Assembly: GCA_028864905.1 (NCBI GenBank)
Contig: JAGWLP010000005.1
Coordinates: forward strand, 1-45,924
Reading direction: 5' to 3'
Length of the DNA stretch: 45,924 nt
Source of the DNA: Gammaproteobacteria bacterium
GTDB taxonomy: Bacteria > Pseudomonadota > Gammaproteobacteria > Natronospirales > REEB76
Part shown: positions 9,617 to 20,178 of the stretch, one piece after another
Layout: each line of letters starts with the position of its first letter
Numbering within the stretch: the stretch's first letter is position 1
Notes under the pieces: model-generated
Databases searched by the model: none
Seen by the model: only the letters and a program-made list of their open reading frames with translations
Told to the model about the DNA's origin: nothing
Made by a program: the position numbers and the translations under genes

Positions 9617-11008
9617 TCAGTCCAGCTTCAGCTTCTTGATGCGGTAACGCAGTTGGCGGAAGGTCATGCCCAGCAGCTTCGCGGCGGCGGTCTTGTTGTA
9701 GCGGGTCTGTTCCAGCGCCTTGCGGATGGCTTGCTTCTCGATTTCCCCAAGCTGTTCCCCGAGCGGCGCGGTGTGCTCGGCGGTATGTTCAGGCACATCT
9801 TCAGGCCCCGCAGCGGGCGGTGCAGCCGATTGCGCAGCGGCTAGCGGCTCCGGGTTACGCCGCAGGTGGATATCGGGCACGCGGATCACATTGTCCTCGG
9901 CGAGCGTGAGCGCCCGCTCCAGGATGTTCTCGAGTTCGCGCACGTTGCCGGGGAAAGAGTAGCTTTGCAGAAACGCCAGCGCGTCCGGCGCCAATTGCAC
10001 CGGCGGGCGGCCGTGGATGCGTGCCAGGCGCTCGAGAATATGCACTGCCAGCAGGCCGATGTCGTCTTTGCGTTCGCGCAACGCCGGTACATGCAGCTCG
10101 ATGACGTTGATGCGGTAGTAGAGGTCCTCGCGGAATTTCCCGGTGTGCACCAGCTCGGCCAGCGAGCGGTGTGTAGCTGAAAGCACGCGCACATCCACGG
10201 CGATTTCCTTGGCGGCGCCCACCGGGCGTACGGCCTTTTCTTGGATGACGCGCAAGAGCTTCACCTGCATGTGCAGTGGCAGATCAGCCACTTCATCCAG
10301 AAACAGCGTGCCGCCCTGGGCGGCCTGGAACAGCCCCTCCTTGTCGGCCACCGCGCCGGTGAAGCTGCCCTTCTTGTGGCCGAAAAATTCGCTTTCCATG
10401 AGTTCGGTGGGGATCGCGCCGCAGTTCACTCCCACGAATGCGTGGTCGGCGCGCGGGCCGTTCTCGTGGATCAGCCGCGCCACCAGTTCTTTGCCGGTGC
10501 CGGATTCACCGCTGATGTGTACCGGCGCCTGGCTGCGTGCGAGCTTGGCGACCATGACGCGCACCTGCTCGATGGCCTGCGATTGGCCGAAGAGCCGGGT
10601 CACGCTGCGCGCACTGCCGGCTTCGCGGTTGTGCCGGAGTTTGAGTGCGGTGCTGACCATCTTGCGCAGATAAACGATGTCCAGCGGCTTGGATACGAAA
10701 TCAAAAGCGCCGTATTTGAGTGCCTCAACCGCGGTTTCCATGCTGCCGTGAGCGGTAATTACCGCCACCGGCACCTGCGCCATGTGCTGCTGGATGTAAG
10801 CGATTAATTCCAGCCCGCTGCCGTCCGGCAACTGCATGTCGGTGAGGCACAGGTCGATGGGCCGCGACTGCATGGCCGTACGTGCCGCGGCCAGGTTGGC
10901 GGCGGTGATGACGTCCACGTCCATGCGCTCCAGCGTCAACTGCAGGAGTTCGCAGATCGCGGGCTCGTCGTCAACGACCAGGGCCAGGGGTTTGCTGTCG
11001 GGTGCCAT
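9617..11008 (-). CDS. pilR: Sigma-54-dependent response regulator PilR
   Basis: Receiver domain, AAA+ GAFTGA loop (GSFTGAVADKEGLFQAAQGGTLFLDEV), Fis-type HTH C-terminus; adjacent to a TM histidine kinase. Confidence 0.92.
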   Translation of the reverse strand: MAPDSKPLALVVDDEPAICELLQLTLERMDVDVITAANLAAARTAMQSRPIDLCLTDMQLPDGSGLELIAYIQQHMAQVPVAVITAHGSMETAVEALKYGAFDFVSKPLDIVYLRKMVSTALKLRHNREAGSARSVTRLFGQSQAIEQVRVMVAKLARSQAPVHISGESGTGKELVARLIHENGPRADHAFVGVNCGAIPTELMESEFFGHKKGSFTGAVADKEGLFQAAQGGTLFLDEVADLPLHMQVKLLRVIQEKAVRPVGAAKEIAVDVRVLSATHRSLAELVHTGKFREDLYYRINVIELHVPALRERKDDIGLLAVHILERLARIHGRPPVQLAPDALAFLQSYSFPGNVRELENILERALTLAEDNVIRVPDIHLRRNPEPLAAAQSAAPPAAGPEDVPEHTAEHTAPLGEQLGEIEKQAIRKALEQTRYNKTAAAKLLGMTFRQLRYRIKKLKLD

Positions 11009-12643
11009 TTATGCCAGCCAGCCTTGCTGTGGGCCGAACAGGATACGAAAGCAACTGCCGCCTTCGGCACGTTGCTCATACACCAGCCGCGCGTGATTGC
11101 ACTCGCAGAGTTCCCGGGCGATGAACAGACCCAGGCCGGTGCCGCGTGGACTGGATGTATAGAAGGGTTCGAAGATGTGCTCGGCAATGTCCTTGGGCAC
11201 GCCGCTGCCGTTGTCCATGATGGCAAATTCCGTGCCGCCGGGCGTGCTCAGCGGACTGATGCGGTACTCGATGAGCGGCCCGCCGAAGGACTTTGCCGGC
11301 CGTCCGTAACGCAGCGCGTTCTCCGACAGGTTCCAGGCAATCTGGTACAGGTGCCCGGGGTCCACGCGTACCCGCACTTCGTCGCCGCTGTCGATGCGCA
11401 CGGCCAGGGCTTGGCCTTCCAGCCCGTGGCGTTCGCGGAACTCCGCCACGAAGTCACGCAACCAGTGTTCCAATTCGAGTTCCTGGGTGCGCGTGGCCTC
11501 GCGGCGCGAAAGCTGCAGTATGGTCTCCACCATGTTTTCCATGCGTTTCGCGTGCTCGGCGATGATTTCCGTCAGCCGGCGATCGTCGCTCTGCAGTTTG
11601 GCGGATTCCGCGAGCAACTGGTTGGCGTGACTGATGGCAGCCAACGGATTGCGGATTTCATGCGCGATGCTGCCCGTCAGGCGTCCGAGTGCGGCGAGCT
11701 TCATCTGCCGCACGCGTTCGGTGATCTCGCTGGCATCCTCGAGGAAAATCAGCGTGCCCGCATCGCCTGCGGGTGCAAGGCGGGTGAAATAGGGGATGAC
11801 CGGCTTGCCGTCCTCGGTAGTAAAGGACTTCGGTCGTTCCTGGCCTTCTGCGCGCCAGCTGGCGAGTTCCTGCTGTAGTTGTGGCGACAGATCGGAAAGA
11901 AGATGGCCCTGCCCAGCGCGTCGCGGGAAATTCGTCAGCGCGGCTTCATTGGCCAAGCGTACCCGGCCGGTTTGGTCCACCACCACCACGCCGGTGCGCA
12001 TGTGGTGAATGATGTAATCGTTGAGCTGCGCCAGATTTTGCAGGTCCACGCCGCGTTGCACGGCGAGCTCCTCGCTCTCGCGCAGCCGCCGTCCGAGGTA
12101 CGCGCCTGAAATCGCTGCCACGAACAGCACCACGCCGGTGAGTGCCGCCTGCATGTAGCCCGCCTCCGGCACCGCGCCGTGCAGAACCAGATAGGTGTTG
12201 TCGGCGAGAATCAGCACGGTGGCCACGGCTGCATAGCCCATGCCGATCCGCCAAGGCATGAGCACCGTATTGGCAACGATCGACACGAACAGCAACACGC
12301 CCAGGCCGCTCACCGGTCCGCCACTGGCGTGCATCAGAAGCACCACCGCGATGGTGTCCACCATCAATTGGATCTGTGCTTGCAGCGCATACCCTGGCCA
12401 GCGCTTGTAGAGGCTGAGCGCCGTGAGCAAGGCGTAAACCAGATAAGCGATTCCGGTCCAGAGGAACAGCCCTGGATTGAGCGTGCCCAGCAGCGCGGCC
12501 GATCCAGTGGCTGACACCGCGATGATCAGGACCGCGACCAGCAAGTGGTAGACATTCAACAAACGCAACAGACGCCACGGCAAGGCATGGGCGGCATTAG
12601 TCGTCGCCACGGTGTCGGCACCGGTCAGCGATATCTGGTTCAT
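11009..12643 (-). CDS. pilS: Membrane sensor histidine kinase PilS
   Basis: About 6 N-terminal TM segments, PAS-like region, H-box GSIAHEIRNPLAAISHA, ATPase motifs; abuts pilR. Confidence 0.9.
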   Translation of the reverse strand: MNQISLTGADTVATTNAAHALPWRLLRLLNVYHLLVAVLIIAVSATGSAALLGTLNPGLFLWTGIAYLVYALLTALSLYKRWPGYALQAQIQLMVDTIAVVLLMHASGGPVSGLGVLLFVSIVANTVLMPWRIGMGYAAVATVLILADNTYLVLHGAVPEAGYMQAALTGVVLFVAAISGAYLGRRLRESEELAVQRGVDLQNLAQLNDYIIHHMRTGVVVVDQTGRVRLANEAALTNFPRRAGQGHLLSDLSPQLQQELASWRAEGQERPKSFTTEDGKPVIPYFTRLAPAGDAGTLIFLEDASEITERVRQMKLAALGRLTGSIAHEIRNPLAAISHANQLLAESAKLQSDDRRLTEIIAEHAKRMENMVETILQLSRREATRTQELELEHWLRDFVAEFRERHGLEGQALAVRIDSGDEVRVRVDPGHLYQIAWNLSENALRYGRPAKSFGGPLIEYRISPLSTPGGTEFAIMDNGSGVPKDIAEHIFEPFYTSSPRGTGLGLFIARELCECNHARLVYEQRAEGGSCFRILFGPQQGWLA

Positions 12644-12723
12644 TGTGAAAGTCCGCCTTTGCGAACTGCGGCTGTTTGCTTCAAAATACGCGCCCTCACC
12701 CGTCGCATTCCACGTGTTGCATC

Positions 12724-13890
12724 ATGAACCTGCACGAGTATCAGGCCAAACGACTGTTTGCAGCATACGATATTCCGGTCCCGAATGGCCGCCCGGCTAC
12801 GACGTCCGACGAGGCGGTGGCGGCCGCGCGTGATCTGGGAGGTTCGGTATGGGTAGTCAAGGCTCAGGTGCACGCCGGCGGCCGTGGCAAGGCCGGAGGC
12901 GTGAAGCTTTGCCGCAGCCACGATGAGGTGCGCACCGCGGCCGCAGCGCTGCTCGGGCAGCGCTTGGTCACCCACCAGACCGGGCCTGCAGGGCTGCCCA
13001 TTAATACGGTACTGGTCGAATCGGGCTCGGACATCGAGCGCGAATTGTATCTCTCGGTGCTGGTCGATCGGGCGCGCGAACAGGTGGTGTTCATGGCTTC
13101 CGCCGCCGGCGGCATGGAGATCGAGGAAGTCGCGGCCAAGACTCCCGAGAAGATTTTCCGCGTGTGGGTGCACCCGGCTGCAGGCGTTCAGCCGCATCAG
13201 GTGCGGGACCTGGCGTTCGGGCTTGGCCTCGGGCAAAAGGAACAACAGGCCGCGTTCGGCAAAATCGTGAACGGTCTTTACCGGCTGTTCATGGAGAAGG
13301 ACGCCAGCCTGGTGGAAATCAACCCGCTGATTGTTACCACCGCCGGCCGGGTGCTGGCGCTGGATGCCAAGGTCAATCTCGACGACAACGCGCTTTACCG
13401 GCAGCCGGAGTTGGCGGCCATGCGCGACGCCTCGCAGGAGGATGCGCGCGAGAGCGAAGCGCGTCAGCATGAACTGAACTATGTTTCTCTGGACGGTGAC
13501 ATTGCCTGCATGGTGAACGGCGCCGGTCTTGCGATGGCGACCATGGATATCATCAAGCTGCACGGCGGCCGACCGGCGAACTTCCTGGATGTGGGCGGCG
13601 GTGCGACCAAAGAGCGCGTGACCGTGGCCTTCAAGCTGATTCTGTCCAACCAGAGTGTCAAGGCGATTCTGGTCAATATCTTCGGCGGCATCGTGCGCTG
13701 CGACCTGATCGCCGAGGGCATCATCGCCGCGGTTAAGGATGTGGGTGTACGCGTGCCGGTGGTGGTGCGGCTTGAGGGTACCAATGTCGAGCAGGGCAAG
13801 GCGCTGCTTGCCAAGAGCGGATTGGCAATCACACCCGCGAATGACCTGACCGATGCCGCCCGGAAAGTCGTCGCCTCAGTGCGGGTCTGA
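12724..13890 (+). CDS. sucC: Succinate-CoA ligase (ADP-forming) subunit beta
   Basis: [20 protein letters not shown] start and [16 protein letters not shown] motif. Confidence 0.97.
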   Translation: MNLHEYQAKRLFAAYDIPVPNGRPATTSDEAVAAARDLGGSVWVVKAQVHAGGRGKAGGVKLCRSHDEVRTAAAALLGQRLVTHQTGPAGLPINTVLVESGSDIERELYLSVLVDRAREQVVFMASAAGGMEIEEVAAKTPEKIFRVWVHPAAGVQPHQVRDLAFGLGLGQKEQQAAFGKIVNGLYRLFMEKDASLVEINPLIVTTAGRVLALDAKVNLDDNALYRQPELAAMRDASQEDARESEARQHELNYVSLDGDIACMVNGAGLAMATMDIIKLHGGRPANFLDVGGGATKERVTVAFKLILSNQSVKAILVNIFGGIVRCDLIAEGIIAAVKDVGVRVPVVVRLEGTNVEQGKALLAKSGLAITPANDLTDAARKVVASVRV

Positions 13891-13913
13891 TTTCTTGTGG
13901 GATCGGGAATATT

Positions 13914-13977
13914 GTGGGAGCGGCGATATTCGCCGCGATCTTCGGAGCGAAATCGCGACGGGGACCGTCGCTCCCAC
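13914..13977. repeat. REPIN-like element (two inverted REP-type palindromes) between sucC and sucD
   Basis: GTGGGAGCGGCGATATTCGCCGCGAT on + strand. The reverse complement of the distal half reads GTGGGAGCGACGGTCCCCGTCGCGAT, so both halves have the form GTGGGAGCGnCG..CGnCGCGAT. Confidence 0.85.
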
Positions 13978-14020
13978 GAAGACCTTGCCCACAATGAAAG
14001 TTTATTCTGAGGATTGAAAG

Positions 14021-14998
14021 ATGAGCATTCTTGTCAACAAAAACACCAAAGTCATATGTCAGGGATTTACCGGAAAGCAAGGCACCTTCCACAGCCAGCA
14101 GGCCCTCACCTACGGCACAAAACTGGTCGGCGGCGTGACTCCCGGTCGTGGCGGCGAAAAACACCTGAACCTGCCGGTATTCAACACCGTGCAGGATGCG
14201 GTGAAGCAAACCGGCGCGGATGCCAGCATGATCTACGTGCCGGCGCCGTTTGCCGCCGACGCCATCCTGGAAGCGGCGGACGCCGGTATCAAGGTGATCG
14301 TGTGCATCACCGAAGGCATTCCGGTGACCGACATGGTCAAGGTCAAGGCCGCGATCCGCGGCCGGGATTGCGTGCTCATCGGGCCGAATTGTCCCGGCAT
14401 CATCACCCCCGCTGAGTGCAAGATCGGCATCATGCCGGGGCACATTCATCAGCGCGGCCGTGTCGGCATCGTGTCGCGCTCCGGTACCCTGACCTACGAA
14501 GCCGTGTTTCAGACCACTAATCTGCGTCTGGGGCAATCCACCTGTGTCGGCATCGGCGGCGATCCGGTGCACGGCATGAGTTTCATTGACGTGATCACGC
14601 GCTTCAACGCGGACCCGCAGACTGAAGGCATCCTCATGGTGGGCGAGATCGGCGGCTCCGACGAGGAAGCGGCGGCGGAATACATCCACCAGAACGTGCG
14701 CAAGCCGGTGGTGGCCTACATTGCGGGTGTGACCGCACCGGCCGGCAAGCGCATGGGCCATGCCGGCGCCATCGTGTCCGGCGGCAAAGGCACGGCGCAG
14801 GCCAAGTTCGAAGCGCTGGAAGCGGCAGGCGTCCGGACCGTGCACTCGCCGGCGGAACTGGGCAGCGCCATGGCGGCACTGCTCAAAGGTCGACGCGGCA
14901 AAGCGGTGCGCCGCAGCATGAAGAAGCCTGCGAAGCCGGTGCGCAGTCCAGCCAAAACCGCCAAAGCCGCAGCGAAAAAACGTGGGACGCGACGTTAA
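14021..14998 (+). CDS. sucD: Succinate-CoA ligase subunit alpha with basic C-terminal extension
   Basis: [29 protein letters not shown] and active-site [16 protein letters not shown]; ends in [25 protein letters not shown]. Confidence 0.96.
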   Translation: MSILVNKNTKVICQGFTGKQGTFHSQQALTYGTKLVGGVTPGRGGEKHLNLPVFNTVQDAVKQTGADASMIYVPAPFAADAILEAADAGIKVIVCITEGIPVTDMVKVKAAIRGRDCVLIGPNCPGIITPAECKIGIMPGHIHQRGRVGIVSRSGTLTYEAVFQTTNLRLGQSTCVGIGGDPVHGMSFIDVITRFNADPQTEGILMVGEIGGSDEEAAAEYIHQNVRKPVVAYIAGVTAPAGKRMGHAGAIVSGGKGTAQAKFEALEAAGVRTVHSPAELGSAMAALLKGRRGKAVRRSMKKPAKPVRSPAKTAKAAAKKRGTRR

Positions 14999-15100
14999 GG
15001 GGATCATGCGCTACCCAGGTCAGGCTGAGGTCTTCCGAAACCCAATGATAGTGAAGTGTTGGAATTCATCTGTGCCTTACGCTCACCTGCATTGATTCTC

Positions 15101-15256
15101 ATATCCCCCTTTGGAAAAGGGGGAATAAGGGGGATTTTTGAAATCCTCCCTCTTTCAGGCTACGCAGTCCGGCTGCGCCTGAAAGCCCAGGGTTGCCGTC
15201 CCTGGCAACCCGCTCGCTGCTTCGCCGCTCGCCCTCTTTTTCAAAGGAGGGTTACC
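15101..15256. repeat. Dispersed intergenic palindromic repeat, copy 1
   Basis: CCAGGGTTGCCGTCCCTGGCAACCCGCTC...CTTTTTCAAAGGAGGG; aligns with 23721-23797. Confidence 0.8.
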
Positions 15257-15290
15257 AAGAGTTCGCATGCGCTTGTGAGAAAATAATCAT

Positions 15291-16916
15291 ATGAGCAACG
15301 CATTTCGCATCGTCATGGCACAGCTGAACCTGCTGGTGGGCGACGTGCCCGGCAACCTGCGGAAAGTCATGCAGGCCGCAAATCGCAGCCGCGACGAAAT
15401 GCACGCACAGCTCGTGGTGTATCCCGAACTCACGCTTACCGGCTATCCGCCGGAAGACCTGCTTTTCCATTCCGCCCTGCGTCGCGAAGTGGAGCAGGGT
15501 GTCGAGCGTCTGCTGCGTGAAGTACGCGGCATTGACATGCTGGTGGGCTATCCGCTGTACGAGGGCGGCCGCATATACAACGTGACGAGCGTCATCGCGG
15601 GCGGCGCGTTGCGCGCTACCTACCGCAAGCGCGAATTGCCGAATTACAGCGTGTTCGACGAAAAGCGCTATTTCACTCCCGGGGAGGCACCCGCGCTGGT
15701 GGATTTCGGGGGCACCCCGCTTGGCCTCAACGTGTGCGAGGACATCTGGCACGCGGGACCGCCGGCAGAAGCAGTGCAAGCCGGCGCGCGCCTGCTGTTG
15801 ATTCCCAACGCTTCGCCCTTCGAACTCGGCAAGCAGCGTCAGCGCGAGGAGGAACTGCGCCGGCGCGCACGCGCAGCCGGTGTGCCTCTGATGTACGTGA
15901 ATCTGGTCGGTGGTCAGGACGAGCTGGTATTTGACGGCGGCTCGCTGGTGGTGAACCCGGACGGCCGCGTGGCCGTGCGCGCGCCGAATTTCGAGGAAGG
16001 CCTGTATCCTGTGGATTTCGAGACCCACGCCGGCCAGGTGCAGGCCCTGGCGGGCAGCGTGCACACCGACCAGAGCGAGGAACAAAGCGTGTACCGCGCC
16101 ATCGTGATGGGCGTGCGCGACTACGCAGCGAAGAACAGGTTCACGGGTGCCATAGTCGGACTGTCGGGTGGCATTGATTCGGCATTGACGCTGGCGCTGG
16201 CGGTGGACGCCCTGGGCAAGCAAAACATCACCGCCGTGATGATGCCGTCACGCCATACCTCGAAACTCAGCGTGGATGAATCCGTGCGCCAGGCCCGGCT
16301 GCTGGGTGTGGAATATCACAGCATTTCCATCGAATCCGCGTTCGCGGCATTCCTGCAGGCACTCAAACCGGTGATCGGCGGCAGCGCCGACGATGTGGCC
16401 GCGCAGAACCTGCAGGCACGCTGCCGTGGTGTGTTGCTCATGGCGCTGTCCAACAAGACGGGCCGGCTGTTGCTCACCACCGGCAACAAGAGCGAGACCG
16501 CGGTGGGTTATGCCACGCTCTATGGCGACATGGCCGGAGGTTTCGCGCCGATCAAGGACGTGACCAAAACCTGGGTGTACCGTCTGGCGCGTTACCGCAA
16601 TACCCTGTCCGCGGCGATCCCGGATGCGGTGATCGAGCGTGTACCGACGGCGGAACTCGCGCCCGGACAAAAAGACAGCGACAATCTGCCGCCGTACGCT
16701 ATTCTCGATCCGATTCTCAGCGCTTACGTGGAAGACGACAAAACCGTGGCGGAAATCGTGGCGCTCGGCTACGACGAATCTTTGGTCAAGCGCGTGGTGA
16801 AGATGGTGCAGTCTGCCGAGTACAAACGTCGCCAGTCACCGCCCGGGGTGCGCGTGAGCCGCCGGGCTTTCGGCCGCGACCGGCGCTATCCCATCACTTC
16901 AGGCTATCACCGCTGA
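15291..16916 (+). CDS. nadE: Glutamine-dependent NAD+ synthetase
   Basis: N-terminal nitrilase-type amidase domain plus C-terminal NAD synthase motif VGLSGGIDSALTLALAVDALG. Confidence 0.95.
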   Translation: MSNAFRIVMAQLNLLVGDVPGNLRKVMQAANRSRDEMHAQLVVYPELTLTGYPPEDLLFHSALRREVEQGVERLLREVRGIDMLVGYPLYEGGRIYNVTSVIAGGALRATYRKRELPNYSVFDEKRYFTPGEAPALVDFGGTPLGLNVCEDIWHAGPPAEAVQAGARLLLIPNASPFELGKQRQREEELRRRARAAGVPLMYVNLVGGQDELVFDGGSLVVNPDGRVAVRAPNFEEGLYPVDFETHAGQVQALAGSVHTDQSEEQSVYRAIVMGVRDYAAKNRFTGAIVGLSGGIDSALTLALAVDALGKQNITAVMMPSRHTSKLSVDESVRQARLLGVEYHSISIESAFAAFLQALKPVIGGSADDVAAQNLQARCRGVLLMALSNKTGRLLLTTGNKSETAVGYATLYGDMAGGFAPIKDVTKTWVYRLARYRNTLSAAIPDAVIERVPTAELAPGQKDSDNLPPYAILDPILSAYVEDDKTVAEIVALGYDESLVKRVVKMVQSAEYKRRQSPPGVRVSRRAFGRDRRYPITSGYHR

Positions 16917-17007
16917 ATCTGATTGTGGAAGCGCCGATTGAAGGGCGGAAATGCAGATTTTGCAGGAGCAAAAATCTGCCTTCGCCGCGACTCTTCACCC
17001 CTCACTC

Positions 17008-17032
17008 TTCTCTCTCCCCTCAAGGGGAGAAA
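17008..17032. repeat. CTCTCCCC/GGGGAGA hairpin between convergent nadE and bamD
   Basis: TTCTCTCCCCTCAAGGGGAGAAAG stem-loop; could act as terminator. Confidence 0.6.
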
Positions 17033-17051
17033 GGAAAAGGATCAATGTCCG

Positions 17052-17819
17052 TTATGCCGGCGCGTGCGCTTTGTAGTTCGGATTGGCGCCCGGGAAATTC
17101 AATTCCAGGGTTTTGCGCGCGCCGTCCGCCAGATCCGTGAGACCGAGGCGGGTATAGGCGGTGTAAAGGATTTTCAGGGCGTCCTGGACGCGCGGGCTCT
17201 CGGGATAGTTGCGGATAATCGTGTCTGCGCGCTGCACCGCAGCGATCCAGGCGCCGCGCCGCATGTAGTAATCGGCCAGTGCCCATTGGTAATCCGCCAG
17301 CCGGTCGCGCAGGTACAGCAGGCGCTGGCGTGCATCCGCAGCGTATTTGGTGTCGGGGAATTTCTGCAGCAGCAGCTGGAATGCCTGGAAGGATTTCTGG
17401 GCATTGGACGGATCGCGCTCATAGATGTCGTGGCGGAACAGCCGCATGAACGGACCGGGGGCTTCGTCAAAATACGCCACGCCTTTCATGTAATAGGCGT
17501 AATCCACGTCGGCATGCCGCGGGTGTTCGCGGATGAAGCGGTCGGCGGCATCCTCCGCCGCGTCGTAGTTCTTGTCCATGTAGTTTGCGTAAATCAGATC
17601 CAGCTGCGCCTGGGTGCCGTAGTCATTGAAGGGGAAACGCGCCTCCATGGTCTGCAGGCGACTGATGGCGGTCTTGTAATTGCCGGCCGCGAGGTTGGCT
17701 TGTATGCTCTTGTACAAGGCCTCGGGTGCCAGGTGCTGATCCTTGGACTGCTGGCTGGCGCAGGCCGCAAGCAGCAGCGCTGCGGCTAAACAGCTGAATA
17801 GACCCGGGCGAAAACGCAT
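17052..17819 (-). CDS. bamD: Outer membrane protein assembly factor BamD
   Basis: Lipobox LLLAACASQQ, TPR-type ComL/BamD body (YKSIQANLAAGNYKTAISRLQTMEARFPFNDYGTQAQLDLIYANY). Confidence 0.95.
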   Translation of the reverse strand: MRFRPGLFSCLAAALLLAACASQQSKDQHLAPEALYKSIQANLAAGNYKTAISRLQTMEARFPFNDYGTQAQLDLIYANYMDKNYDAAEDAADRFIREHPRHADVDYAYYMKGVAYFDEAPGPFMRLFRHDIYERDPSNAQKSFQAFQLLLQKFPDTKYAADARQRLLYLRDRLADYQWALADYYMRRGAWIAAVQRADTIIRNYPESPRVQDALKILYTAYTRLGLTDLADGARKTLELNFPGANPNYKAHAPA

Positions 17820-17893
17820 GTGGGAATAATCCTGAGGCAGGCTGAAAGCGTGTGTCGGCCAGTATATCGTAACCGCTGCGGCACTGCGCACCG

Positions 17894-18877
17894 ATGAATC
17901 CCGGTGTGCGTGCGTCCGCCATCAAGGAAGCTCTGGTTCCCGCAAACCTGGCGGGACTGCGCCTGGATCAGGCACTCGCGCAATTGTTTCCCGAATATTC
18001 CCGCAGCCGCCTGACGCAATGGATCAAGGACGGCCGCGTGCTGCTGGACGAACGCGTGCCGCGGCCGCGTGATTCGGTGGTCAGCGGCCAGCGCCTGCGC
18101 CTGGTAGTGGTGGAAGAACCGCTCATGGAACTCCAGCCGCAGGCCCTGCCGCTTGAGATCGTGCATGCGGACGCCAGCCTGATCGTGGTCAACAAGCCAG
18201 CGGGCCTAGTGGTGCATCCGGGCGCCGGCAATCCCGCCGGCACGCTGCAGAACGCGCTGCTGCATTACGCGCCGGAGTTGATCAACGTGCCGCGCTGCGG
18301 ACTGGTGCATCGCCTCGACAAGGACACTTCAGGTCTGCTGGCGGTAGCGCGCACGCTGGAAGCGCACACCCAACTGGTGGCGGCGCTCGCGGCCCGGGAG
18401 TTCGAGCGCGAATATGAAGCCGTGGCCGTGGGCGTCATGACCGGAGGCGGCACCGTGGATGCGCCCATCGCGCGCCACCATGTGGATCGCAAGCGCATGA
18501 GCGTGCGCGAAGGCGGGCGCGCGGCCGTGACCCATTACCGCGTGCTCCAGCGCTTCCGCGCGCATACCCACGTATCCGTGCAACTCGAAACCGGGCGCAC
18601 GCATCAGATCCGAGTGCATATGGCGCATATCCGCCATCCGCTGGTCGGCGATCCGGTGTACGGCCGGCGGCTGGCGATTCCCGCCGACTCCACTTTGTCC
18701 CTGAAAGAAGCATTGCGCAGCTTCAAACGCCAGGCGCTGCATGCACGCCGCCTCGGCCTCGCGCATCCGCAGAGCGGCGAATTCCTGCGCTGGGAAGCGC
18801 CGTTGCCGGGTGACATGCAGCAGTTACTGCAAGCGCTGGATCTCGACTTGCGGCGTGAGCCTGGGCATGGCCACTGA
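17894..18877 (+). CDS. rluD: 23S rRNA pseudouridine synthase RluD
   Basis: S4 domain plus RluA-family motif GLVHRLDKDTSGLLAVARTLEAH; divergent from bamD. Confidence 0.95.
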   Translation: MNPGVRASAIKEALVPANLAGLRLDQALAQLFPEYSRSRLTQWIKDGRVLLDERVPRPRDSVVSGQRLRLVVVEEPLMELQPQALPLEIVHADASLIVVNKPAGLVVHPGAGNPAGTLQNALLHYAPELINVPRCGLVHRLDKDTSGLLAVARTLEAHTQLVAALAAREFEREYEAVAVGVMTGGGTVDAPIARHHVDRKRMSVREGGRAAVTHYRVLQRFRAHTHVSVQLETGRTHQIRVHMAHIRHPLVGDPVYGRRLAIPADSTLSLKEALRSFKRQALHARRLGLAHPQSGEFLRWEAPLPGDMQQLLQALDLDLRREPGHGH

Positions 18878-19631
18878 CTGGATTGCACCCGACTGGCCCG
18901 CGCCCGCGAACGTGCGCGCGGTCAGCACTACGCGTAACGGCGGCGTGAGCCGCGGTTCGTATGCTTCCTTCAATCTCGGCGCGCACGTGGGGGACGATCC
19001 GCGCGCCGTGGCCGAAAACCGCTTGCAGTTGCGAACCGAGCTGCGTTTGCCGCGTGAACCGCACTGGCTTGCACAAGTGCACGGCGCATCCGTGACGACA
19101 CTGGAAGACAGCGTCAGTCAACAGGCTGACGACGGCTCCGGGAAATCTCCGACGGGGGACGGTGCGGTCACGCGCACTCCAGGGCAGGCGTGTGTGGTAA
19201 TGACTGCAGATTGCCTCCCCGTGTTGTTGTGCGACCGCACCGGCAAGACCGTGGCCGCGGCTCACGGCGGCTGGCGCGGCCTGGCCGCAGGTATCCTTGA
19301 AAACACGTTTGCGGCAATGCGCGTACCGCCCGCCGAGGTTCTCGCCTGGCTCGGTCCGGCCATTGGACCTGAGGCCTATGAAGTCGGCGATGAAGTGCGC
19401 GCGGCATTGATCAAGGATCATGCTGAGGCCGATCAGGCCTTTGAGCCGTGGGCTGCCGGCAAATGGCTGTGTGATCTGTACCAGATCGCGAGCCAGCGCC
19501 TGCGGCGTGCCGGCGTTACGCATATATACGGCGGCGGTTTCTGCACCTACTCCGACCGCGAGCGTTTCTTTTCCTACCGGCGCGACGGCGAGTGCGGCCG
19601 CATGGCAAGTTTGATCTGGCTGGAAAATTGA
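18867..19631 (+). CDS. pgeF: Peptidoglycan editing factor PgeF / YfiH-family polyphenol oxidase-like protein
   Basis: TADCLPVLLCDRTGKTVAAAHGGWRGLAAGILENT motif; overlaps rluD. Confidence 0.93.
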   Translation: MATDWIAPDWPAPANVRAVSTTRNGGVSRGSYASFNLGAHVGDDPRAVAENRLQLRTELRLPREPHWLAQVHGASVTTLEDSVSQQADDGSGKSPTGDGAVTRTPGQACVVMTADCLPVLLCDRTGKTVAAAHGGWRGLAAGILENTFAAMRVPPAEVLAWLGPAIGPEAYEVGDEVRAALIKDHAEADQAFEPWAAGKWLCDLYQIASQRLRRAGVTHIYGGGFCTYSDRERFFSYRRDGECGRMASLIWLEN

Positions 19632-19695
19632 TTTTTGCTGCTCAAATTTGGCGTTGGGCGGCATAACGACAACGTGGCAATGCGGGGAGTACGAG

Positions 19696-20079
19696 ATGAG
19701 CAAACAAAGCACCCCATCCTCTTTCATGCCTGAAGGCTGGCACACAGTGGTACCGCGCATTGTGGTCCCTCAGGCGCAGCAACTGGTCGAGTTCATCAAA
19801 TATGTGTTTGGGGCAACCGGAGACTACCGGCCGGATAGACCGACCGTAGTGAAAATTCGCGATTCGGTGATCATGATCAGCGACGCCGGCATCAGAGATC
19901 CGATGCCCGCCTTTTTATATGTCTATGTCGCGGACACCGATCAGGTATACCGGCATGCTCTTCAGGCTGGTGCAAAATCACTGGAACCACCATCGGATAT
20001 GTCGTATGGCGATCGCCGGGGAATGGTGGAGGACAAATGGGGCAACATTTGGCAAATTGCTACGTATAAAGGAGGGTAG
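19696..20079 (+). CDS. VOC/glyoxalase family protein (PhnB-like)
   Basis: Short beta-rich protein with ...VADTDQVYRHALQAGAKSLEPPSDMSYGDRRGMVEDKWGNIWQIAT motif. Confidence 0.88.
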   Translation: MSKQSTPSSFMPEGWHTVVPRIVVPQAQQLVEFIKYVFGATGDYRPDRPTVVKIRDSVIMISDAGIRDPMPAFLYVYVADTDQVYRHALQAGAKSLEPPSDMSYGDRRGMVEDKWGNIWQIATYKGG

Positions 20080-20178
20080 CAGCAGCGTCTGATAAACGGC
20101 CGGGCTAGGCAATTCCCGATGACTCTGCAAGAATGCGCCGCGCGCCGCATGGCTGCCGGTCGCCCAAACATAAAATCG

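Noticed and set aside
12724-14998. Functional coupling of sucCD (succinyl-CoA source) with the predicted succinyl-arginine pathway
   Set aside because: sucCD is about 15 kb from the arginine genes in a conserved housekeeping context; proximity alone is not evidence.
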